A DNA stretch of 8,654 bases from positions 1 to 8,654 of the forward strand of contig JAOAPP010000133.1 in NCBI GenBank assembly GCA_025462985.1, given 5' to 3'. Positions 1 through 5,547 of the stretch are shown piece after piece. The notes beneath the pieces are model-generated. The model worked only from the letters and a program-made list of their open reading frames with translations, searched no databases and was not told the DNA's origin. Numbering within the stretch: the first letter of the stretch is position 1; every line of letters begins with the position of its first letter. The position numbers were made by a program, and so were the translations under genes. This DNA is from Bryobacterales bacterium (GTDB lineage: Bacteria; Acidobacteriota; Terriglobia; Bryobacterales; Bryobacteraceae).

Positions 1-6
1 CTCTTT

Positions 7-20
7 GCAACTTGTGTTGC
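7..20 (-). repeat. Small perfect hairpin at the distal end of the leader
   Basis: GCAAC (7-11) and GTTGC (16-20) form a perfect 5-bp stem around a 4-base loop. It lies just downstream (minus-strand sense) of the boxA-like motif. It could belong to the leader's secondary structure or to an RNase III processing stem whose partner is outside the window. A stem this short could also be chance. Confidence 0.35.
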
Positions 21-38
21 CCGTCTATTTCTATTCTG

Positions 39-51
39 TTTTCAAAGATCA
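39..51 (-). promoter_or_regulatory. boxA-like antitermination motif
   Basis: The minus strand reads TGATCTTTGAAAA here, close to the Escherichia coli rrn boxA (TGCTCTTTAACA) and to the TCTTTGAAAAC element common just upstream of 16S or 23S genes. In known systems boxA recruits the NusB-NusE (S10) antitermination complex. Position and orientation agree with the promoter at 411-383. Assignment is by motif resemblance only. Confidence 0.5.
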
Positions 52-382
52 AACACCCTTTTGCAAGAATGCTTCCCTTATCGGCTTTCGCCAAACCTCA
101 GGAGTGAACGCTCCCGAATTACCTTCCGAAGCGCCTACTGCTGATTTCTGACCAACTCTACCTTCCTTCTGTAAGATCCATCACAGAACAAGAAGGATTC
201 GAAGCTTCTCGCCCCGACCGCCTCAGAACCAAACGCCCAAATAAACGTAGGCGCCCACTTCCGTTTCAGCTTTAAGGAGAAGACCGAGGACTTACTTTAC
301 GATGCCCTGACTATCTTTGATGATTCCTGCTTCCCAGAATTCTTGCCTCTGAGAGGTTATCATCGCACCAGGCACATGAACT

Positions 383-411
383 AGCCTAACAACGTCGTCC
401 CTTGTTGTCAA
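383..411 (-). promoter_or_regulatory. Sigma70-type promoter, probably of an rRNA operon
   Basis: On the minus strand, TTGACA (411-406) is a perfect -35 box. It is followed after exactly 17 bases by TAGGCT (388-383), a -10 box keeping the key T, A and final T of TATAAT. The expected start of transcription is near 376, leftwards. No coding frame follows on this strand, which together with the boxA-like motif downstream suggests a stable-RNA promoter. The promoter is divergent from the TPR gene that starts at 553. Confidence 0.6.
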
Positions 412-552
412 GCATTACTTCGGCAGCGAAACTTTCGTCCGCAAAGTTGGCCTTGCAGACTCTGTTGTGTCGCGCCTACGAAAGCCAGGATAGCAACCGC
501 CTCCCAGTGAGTCAAGCAATGTTCCCAGGAAAGCAAAACTATACTCGGGACT

Positions 553-1416
553 ATGGTGGCTCTCCTTCTGGCCGTTCTGCTCGCTGGCGACCCGGCCGTT
601 TTGTCGCTGCACGCTCAGGGTTTGGCGCTTTATCGACAGCAAAAATACTCCGACGCCATTACAGCCCTTCAGGCCGCCTCACGCACCGAAGCCCCAGATT
701 CTGCAGAATACAAGGAATCCGCCCTGCTGATCGGCCAGAGCTACTTCATGCTGACGCAGGCTCCCAAAGCCATTCCATGGCTTGAGAAGGTTCCGACCGT
801 GAACGAAGCCAATTACATGCTGGGCTACGCCTATCTTCAGACAGCCCAACACGAAGAGTCTGCCGCCGCGTTTGCCCGGCTTTTTAATCTCAGGCCGGAC
901 TCGGCGGCCGCTCATCTGGTGGCAGGCCAGATGATGCTCAAACAGGAGTACGAAGCCGATGCCCAGTCCGAGATCACGAAGGCGCTGTCCCTCGACCCGA
1001 AACTACCAGAGGCGCATTACCTCCTGGGCGAGATGGCCATTTACCGCGGCCGCCTGCAGGAGGGCATCACTCACCTGAATACCGAACTCTCGCTCAACCC
1101 AAATTTCTCCATGGCCTGGTACCGTCGCGGAGATGCCTATGCTCGTCAGGAACATTGGGAGGACGCCATCCCCGACCTGCAGCGCGCCGTCTGTCTAAAC
1201 CCGGACTTCAGCGGACCCTACATTCTGCTGGGCCGCTGCTACTTCAAAAAGAGAGACTGGTCAAACGCGGAAGGCATCCTCCGCCGCGCGCTCAAACTGG
1301 ACCCGAACAACCACGCCGCTACCTACCTCCTGGGCCAGACCCTCATCCTTGCCGGCAAGACCGACGAAGGGCGAGCGCTCCTGCAATCCATAAAGTCGTC
1401 CACCCAGCCGCAGTAG
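553..1416 (+). CDS. Exported TPR-repeat protein
   Basis: This 287-residue protein consists almost wholly of tetratricopeptide repeats after a hydrophobic N terminus. Residues 2-21 are rich in Leu, Ala and Val and end in a possible signal-peptidase site (LHA-Q near 21), although the n-region has no positive charge. About seven helix-turn-helix repeats follow. The clearest are residues 154-184, 188-218 and 222-252, each with the consensus small residues and a closing LNP or LDP. TPR superhelices act as protein-protein scaffolds, so no enzymatic role is expected and the partner is unknown. ATG 553 is the first possible start in frame, because a TGA stop lies at 508-510. No good Shine-Dalgarno sequence precedes it; an AGGA at 527-530 is too distant. 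The next gene follows after 28 bp in the same direction, so co-transcription is likely. Family is certain; specific function is unknown. Confidence 0.85.
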   Translation: MVALLLAVLLAGDPAVLSLHAQGLALYRQQKYSDAITALQAASRTEAPDSAEYKESALLIGQSYFMLTQAPKAIPWLEKVPTVNEANYMLGYAYLQTAQHEESAAAFARLFNLRPDSAAAHLVAGQMMLKQEYEADAQSEITKALSLDPKLPEAHYLLGEMAIYRGRLQEGITHLNTELSLNPNFSMAWYRRGDAYARQEHWEDAIPDLQRAVCLNPDFSGPYILLGRCYFKKRDWSNAEGILRRALKLDPNNHAATYLLGQTLILAGKTDEGRALLQSIKSSTQPQ

Positions 1417-1444
1417 GCCCGAGCCAATCGATACGATGTGATTC

Positions 1445-2671
1445 ATGGGAACGGAACAGCCGCGCGCCACTACCCGGGCGCGTTTTCGAAGCGATCGTAC
1501 CGCGAGCTTCACCGAGAGCGTCATCCGCGAAATGTCTCGTATCGCTGCCCGGCACAAAGCCGTCAATCTGGCGCAAGGCTTCCCCGACTTCCCTGCCCCT
1601 GACGTTCTAAAAGCGGCAGCTATCGAGGCGATTATCGGAGACATCAACCAGTACGCTATTACCTGGGGATCCAAGCCCTTCCGCGACGCGATAGCCGACA
1701 AGTACCGGCGTCATTACGCCCTGGAGCTTGACCCGGAAAGCGAGATCACAGTCTGCTGCGGGTCCACCGAAGGGATGATGGCTGCCCTGCTGGCCGTGAC
1801 AAACCCCGGCGATGAAGTGGTAATTTTCGAGCCTTACTACGAGAATTACGGCCCGGATACGTTGCTCTGCGGCGCGTCTCGCCGCTTTGTTTCCCTGCAT
1901 CCGCCCGACTGGTCCTTCGATCCCGACGAACTGCGCAGCGCCTTCACCCCCCGCACGAAGGCGATCATCATCAATACCCCCAACAACCCTACCGGGAAGG
2001 TCTTCACACGCGGCGAACTCGCCTTGATCGCCGAACTTTGCCAGGAGTTCAATGCTCTCGCCATTACGGACGAGATTTACGAGCACATCGTCTACGACGG
2101 GATCGAACATGTCCCACTGCTGACGTTTCCCGGAATGAGGGACCGCACCATTCTGGTAAACAGTCTTAGCAAAACCTATTCGGTGACAGGCTGGCGCGTC
2201 GGCTGGGTTCTTGCCAGCCCCGATCTGACCGACACGATACGCAAAGTGCACGATTTTCTCACGGTCGGGGCCGCAGCTCCTTTGCAGCAGGCAGGAGCAG
2301 TCGCGTTGTCGCTGCCGGACAGCTACTATGCGCACTTGGCCCAGGACTACCAAGAGCGCCGGGATCTCCTGTCGCCGGTACTCGAGAACGCCGGGCTCAA
2401 GCCCTTCCGTGCGAACGGCGCCTACTACGTCATGACAGACATCAGCCAGTTCGGCTACCTCGACGATGTCGAGTTCGTACGTGACCTAGTGGAGAAGGTC
2501 GGCGTTGCCGGAGTCCCCGGCTCCAGCTTCTTCGCCAACCCCCGGCAGGGCGCAAACTATGTACGTTTCTGCTTTTGCAAGCGCCAGGAAACCATCGAAC
2601 ACGCCCGAGAGCGGCTGAGCCGGATCGGCGAGCTGATGCGGAGCCCGGCCGCCGTAAGTTCAAAGGGCTAA
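1445..2671 (+). CDS. PLP-dependent class I/II aminotransferase (kynurenine/methionine aminotransferase-like)
   Basis: This 408-residue cytosolic enzyme is a fold-type I aminotransferase, moving an amino group from an amino acid to a 2-oxo acid with pyridoxal phosphate. Residues 41-50 (NLAQGFPDFP) are the N-terminal signature of the kynurenine aminotransferase / glutamine transaminase K / YbdL methionine aminotransferase group. Cofactor residues fit the family: Asn181 in NNPTG (180-184), Asp209 and Tyr212 in TDEIY, the Schiff-base Lys243 in SLSKTYSVTGWRVGW (240-254), and Arg374 in VRFCF for the substrate carboxylate. Length is normal and the frame is intact. ATG 1445 is the only sensible start, because an in-frame TGA lies at 1439-1441; no clear Shine-Dalgarno is visible. 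The substrate cannot be fixed from sequence: methionine, glutamine, aromatic residues or kynurenine are all possible. It sits 28 bp after the TPR gene and shortly before the alpha-glucuronidase gene. Confidence 0.93.
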   Translation: MGTEQPRATTRARFRSDRTASFTESVIREMSRIAARHKAVNLAQGFPDFPAPDVLKAAAIEAIIGDINQYAITWGSKPFRDAIADKYRRHYALELDPESEITVCCGSTEGMMAALLAVTNPGDEVVIFEPYYENYGPDTLLCGASRRFVSLHPPDWSFDPDELRSAFTPRTKAIIINTPNNPTGKVFTRGELALIAELCQEFNALAITDEIYEHIVYDGIEHVPLLTFPGMRDRTILVNSLSKTYSVTGWRVGWVLASPDLTDTIRKVHDFLTVGAAAPLQQAGAVALSLPDSYYAHLAQDYQERRDLLSPVLENAGLKPFRANGAYYVMTDISQFGYLDDVEFVRDLVEKVGVAGVPGSSFFANPRQGANYVRFCFCKRQETIEHARERLSRIGELMRSPAAVSSKG

Positions 2672-2706
2672 GAGAAGAATCCGAAGCGGTGATATCGTCG
2701 CAAGGA

Positions 2707-5211
2707 ATGAGGACAATTGCGCTGTTCTTTCTTTGCGTTCTTGTCCCGGCGCTGCGGGCGGAGACCGGTGAAGCCGCCTGGCTCCGTTATCCGGCCATCG
2801 ACGACAGCGCGGTCAGGCAGCAATACGGCGACCTTCCGGCGACGGTGGTCACGCTTGGCAATTCGGCCGTACTCGGCTCGGCGCGCGACGAGATTCTCCG
2901 CGGGTTCGACACCATGCTCGGAAGGAAGGAGCGCCTGGAGGACAGACTTCCGGATGAGCCGTGCATCCTCATGGCCACGGCCGCGGATGCGCTCCGAGTC
3001 CTCCCGGCGCTGAAAATCCGACAAAATCTTCCGCCCGACACTTATATCCTCCGGAGCACCACCCGGAATCGCCACGCTATCCTCCTCGTGGCCGGCTCGA
3101 CCGATCGCGGCGTGCTATACGGAGCCTTTTCGCTACTTCGGAAAATCGCACTACATGAAGATTTGGCGGGGCTGGCCGAGGAGCAATCGCCATACGCTCC
3201 GATCCGCTGGACAAACGAATGGGACAACCTCGACGGCACCGTGGAACGGGGCTACGGTGGCCGCTCCATTTTCTTCGAAGGCGGGAATGTCGTCGCGGAT
3301 CTCGGCCGAGTGCGAGAGTACGCTCGTCTCCTCGCCTCTGTCGGCATAAACGGCTGCACCATCAACAACGTCAATACCAATCCGCGCATTCTCAATTCCG
3401 ACTTCCTTCACGAAGTCGCTCGCATTGCCGACGTCTTCCGCCCGTTCGGGGTCCGGATTTCCCTGTCTGTCGATTTCAGCAGTCCCCAGTCGGTCGGCCG
3501 CCTCAATACCTTCGATCCACTGGATCCGAAGGTGGCGCAATGGTGGAAGACTAAGGCAGACGAGGTTTACCGGGCGATTCCGGACCTTGCTGGCTTTCTG
3601 ATGAAGGCTGACTCGGAAGGGCGCGTAGGTCCATCCACTTACGGCCGCACACACGCCGACGCCGCCAACGTGATCGCTGACGCATTGCAGGCCCACGACG
3701 GCATCCTCGTATATCGCGCTTTCGTCTATAACCACCACATGGACTGGCGCGATCCCAAGAACGACCGCGCCCGCGCCGCCTATGACAACTTCGCCAAACT
3801 GGACGGCCGGTTTCACGACAACGTTGTGGTGCAGGTGAAGAACGGACCGATCGACTTTCAGGTTCGCGAGCCCGTCTCTCCGCTCATAGCCGCGCTTCAT
3901 CGGACCAATCAAGTCTTGGAACTGCAGATTACGCAGGAATACACCGGCCAACAGCGCCAGCTTTGCTTTCTGCTGCCGATGTGGAAGGAAACCACCGATT
4001 TCGATCTGCATGCCAGCGAGGGACCCACTCCCGTAAAGGCCGTCGCCTCGGGCCGGACATTCGGCCGCCCTACAGGAGGGTTTGTCGGCGTAGCCGATGT
4101 CGGTCGCGATGCGACTTGGCTCGGAAGCGATCTCGCGATGGCCAACCTTTATGCATTCGGCAGGCTCGCCTGGGATCCGAACGCGTCATCAGCCGAGGTG
4201 ATTGACGAATGGACACGCCTCACCTTCGGAAACGACCCCGAAGTGGTCGTGACCATCTCAGCCCTTCAGTTGCGCTCCTGGCCGGTCTATGAAGGGTACA
4301 CGGGGCCACTAGGAGCAGGAGGCCTCACGGACATCACAGGCAGCCACTACGGCCCGGGAATCGAATCGTCGGAGCGGAACGGCTGGGGTCAGTGGCATCG
4401 GGCCGATCCGGAAGGCATCGGCATGGACCGGACCGCAGCCACCGGCACAGGCTATATCGCCCAATATCCGCCCGGAGTCGCGGGCATCTATGAATCGCTC
4501 GAAACCTGTCCGGATAATCTGCTCCTCTTCATGCACCATGTCCCCTACCGCCATGTGCTGCACTCCGGCAAGACGGTGATTCAGCAGATTTACGACTCTC
4601 ACTACTCCGCAGCGGCGAAAGCTGCTGAATTTCCCGAGCAGTGGTCGAAGTTGCACGGCAAAATCGATGAGGAGCGGTATCAGGCTGGGCTCAGACTGCT
4701 GCGCTATGAAGCCGGATATGCAGTGGTATGGCGCGATGCCGTGTGCAACTGGTTCTATCGTCAGTCGCAAATCGCCGACGCGAAAGGCCGGGTTGGAAAC
4801 CATCCGAACCGCGTTGAAGCGGAATCCATGTCGCTGCAGGGGTATGTGCCGCAGACCATCAAGCCCTGGGAGGATGCATCGGGAGGAACGGCCGTAAGCT
4901 GCCCGCTGGCCCAGTGCAGCGCCGCGATCACGTTTCACGGAAATCCCGGATGGTACGAGATCAATACCGAGTATTTCGACGGGAAGACCGGCTCGTCCGA
5001 GTTCGTCGTCCGACTCAATGGAAACCCGATCGATCACTGGTCGGCAGATGACCCTATCCCGAACGGCAGGTCATTTGCGGATGCCAGCACAAGGCACACG
5101 ACAGAAAGGGTCGCCCTCCGCGAGGGCGACCAGATCCAGGTTCTCGGGACACCGGCCGGGGACGAAGGCGCGATGCTCGATTACATCGAGGTCGAGCCTT
5201 GTTCACCTTAA
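2707..5211 (+). CDS. aguA: Exported GH67 alpha-glucuronidase with C-terminal CBM-like module
   Basis: The enzyme hydrolyses the alpha-1,2 bond linking (4-O-methyl-)glucuronic acid to the terminal xylose of xylo-oligosaccharides in hemicellulose breakdown. Residues 1-18 are a signal peptide (MRTIALFFLCVLVPALRA), so it acts in the periplasm or outside. The GH67 signature WDNLDGTVERGYGGRSIFF is at 172-190. Catalytic candidates by motif are Glu304 in KADSEG (acid), Asp383 in KNGPIDFQ and Glu411 in TQEYTG; the 28-residue gap between the last two equals that of the Asp365/Glu393 pair in Cellvibrio GlcA67A. The GH67 part ends near residue 700. Residues about 702-831 form an added module starting RVEAES and ending LDYIEV, typical of CBM6/35-like beta-sandwiches, which makes this 834-residue protein longer than the usual 680-730. 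Start choice: ATG 2707 begins the signal peptide directly. In-frame GTG 2689 follows an AAGAGAAGAA purine tract (2670-2679) and is a real alternative; starts further upstream overlap the aminotransferase gene. Confidence 0.95.
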   Translation: MRTIALFFLCVLVPALRAETGEAAWLRYPAIDDSAVRQQYGDLPATVVTLGNSAVLGSARDEILRGFDTMLGRKERLEDRLPDEPCILMATAADALRVLPALKIRQNLPPDTYILRSTTRNRHAILLVAGSTDRGVLYGAFSLLRKIALHEDLAGLAEEQSPYAPIRWTNEWDNLDGTVERGYGGRSIFFEGGNVVADLGRVREYARLLASVGINGCTINNVNTNPRILNSDFLHEVARIADVFRPFGVRISLSVDFSSPQSVGRLNTFDPLDPKVAQWWKTKADEVYRAIPDLAGFLMKADSEGRVGPSTYGRTHADAANVIADALQAHDGILVYRAFVYNHHMDWRDPKNDRARAAYDNFAKLDGRFHDNVVVQVKNGPIDFQVREPVSPLIAALHRTNQVLELQITQEYTGQQRQLCFLLPMWKETTDFDLHASEGPTPVKAVASGRTFGRPTGGFVGVADVGRDATWLGSDLAMANLYAFGRLAWDPNASSAEVIDEWTRLTFGNDPEVVVTISALQLRSWPVYEGYTGPLGAGGLTDITGSHYGPGIESSERNGWGQWHRADPEGIGMDRTAATGTGYIAQYPPGVAGIYESLETCPDNLLLFMHHVPYRHVLHSGKTVIQQIYDSHYSAAAKAAEFPEQWSKLHGKIDEERYQAGLRLLRYEAGYAVVWRDAVCNWFYRQSQIADAKGRVGNHPNRVEAESMSLQGYVPQTIKPWEDASGGTAVSCPLAQCSAAITFHGNPGWYEINTEYFDGKTGSSEFVVRLNGNPIDHWSADDPIPNGRSFADASTRHTTERVALREGDQIQVLGTPAGDEGAMLDYIEVEPCSP
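5109..5131. repeat. Strong 10-bp stem hairpin near the 3' end of the GH67 gene
   Basis: Bases 5109-5118 and 5122-5131 are perfectly complementary around a CGC loop, giving a GC-rich stem inside the coding sequence (residues VALREGDQ region), about 80 bases before the stop codon. No T-run follows on either strand, so it is not a classical intrinsic terminator. It might slow exonucleases or RNA polymerase at this convergent gene junction, or it may be a by-product of high-GC codons. Confidence 0.6.
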
Positions 5212-5212
5212 G

Positions 5213-5527
5213 CTACTGAACGTGTTCTCTCACGTAGTGCGCGGCGCTCTCGATAGCCCCGGCTGCAATCGCGGTTCCCTGCTTGGCTGCTTTGGCCGCT
5301 TCACCGAGAGGATGCTGTGCCCGGTTCGCGACATCGCTCAGTTTCTCGGCCGCGCTTTCAAACCCGGAGCGGACGCCCTCTTTGCCGCGCTCGAATGCAT
5401 TCACGACCTTCTTCCGAGACCACGACGCACAGATCGGCGCCAACAGCGCCAGACCGGCGGCGGCTAATCCCGCACCGACTCCCACCAAAACCACACCTAC
5501 TGCTCCGTTGCTCAGTCTGTTTTCCAT
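5213..5527 (-). CDS. Small single-pass membrane protein, YtxH-like in layout
   Basis: This is a 104-residue protein of unknown function. Residues 8-34 form a Gly/Ala/Leu/Val-rich membrane segment. It is followed by a basic stop-transfer-like SRKK (37-40) and a long Ala-, Glu- and Lys-rich amphipathic helix (about 41-104). That layout resembles YtxH-type or other small stress-related membrane proteins, but no family motif is decisive. A good Shine-Dalgarno (GAGGGAG, 5537-5531) supports ATG 5527. The gene starts 20 bp after the stop of the large glycosyltransferase on the same strand, so the two are probably co-transcribed. Its TAG stop (5215-5213) leaves a single base before the stop codon of the convergent alpha-glucuronidase gene. 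A role in the cell envelope beside the glucan synthase is possible but is inference. Confidence 0.75.
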   Translation of the reverse strand: MENRLSNGAVGVVLVGVGAGLAAAGLALLAPICASWSRKKVVNAFERGKEGVRSGFESAAEKLSDVANRAQHPLGEAAKAAKQGTAIAAGAIESAAHYVREHVQ

Positions 5528-5530
5528 TGG

Positions 5531-5537
5531 CTCCCTC
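5531..5537 (-). promoter_or_regulatory. Ribosome binding site of the small membrane-protein gene
   Basis: The minus strand reads GAGGGAG, three bases before ATG 5527 (five bases if GAGGG is counted as the core). It is the clearest Shine-Dalgarno in the window and fixes the start. It lies in the 20-bp gap after the upstream stop codon. Confidence 0.6.
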
Positions 5538-5547
5538 GTATTCTGTG

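Larger units (their letters stand above)
1..376 (-). ncRNA. Probable rRNA-operon leader RNA (16S upstream region), runs off left edge
   Basis: This stretch has no reading frame that looks like a protein. Read on the minus strand, it starts about 7 bases after a strong promoter (411-383), continues untranslated for about 375 bases, and carries a boxA-like motif (51-39) and a short hairpin (20-7) close to the window edge. A strong promoter, a long leader with boxA, then the mature RNA is the known order for bacterial rRNA operons. An 8-bp inverted repeat (GCGCCTAC at 131-138, GTAGGCGC at 247-254) could close a long stem within the leader. A 5-bp inverted repeat also lies at 346-356 near the transcript start. 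The 16S gene itself is not visible, so the assignment is inference. Alternatives are a 16S-23S spacer or an unrelated structured RNA. The transcript start is estimated from promoter spacing only. Confidence 0.5.

Noticed and set aside
185..262. Possible tRNA on the minus strand, from a TTCGAAT T-loop-like sequence near 198-205
   Set aside because: The T stem has a mismatch, and I could not find an acceptor stem, D arm or anticodon arm at the right distances.
131..480. Octamer GCGCCTAC seen three times (131-138, inverted at 247-254, 472-479) as a possible operator set
   Set aside because: Copies are irregularly spaced and in mixed orientation; this number is plausible by chance in GC-rich DNA. 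Only the inverted pair is mentioned as a possible leader stem.
447..494. Plus-strand promoter for the TPR gene (TTGCAG 453-458 with TACGAA 477-482)
   Set aside because: Both boxes match only three of six consensus bases, too weak to call.
402..785. Plus-strand reading frame of 127 codons starting at TTG 402
   Set aside because: It overlaps the TPR gene in another frame, has low-complexity Arg/Ser content and no recognisable domain or RBS.
1607..2353. 248-codon minus-strand frame opposite the aminotransferase gene
   Set aside because: It is an antisense shadow of a well-conserved gene in high-GC DNA, with no family resemblance.
3151..4011. 286-codon minus-strand frame opposite the GH67 gene
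   Set aside because: It covers the catalytic region of a clear GH67 gene and its translation shows no domain or signal; it is a codon-bias shadow.
4309..5037. 242-codon minus-strand frame opposite the 3' part of the GH67 gene
   Set aside because: Same reason: an antisense shadow with no recognisable motif.
5201..5221. GTTCA...TGAAC inverted repeat across the convergent stop codons as a bidirectional terminator
   Set aside because: The stem is only five AT-containing pairs with an 11-base loop and no T-run on either side.
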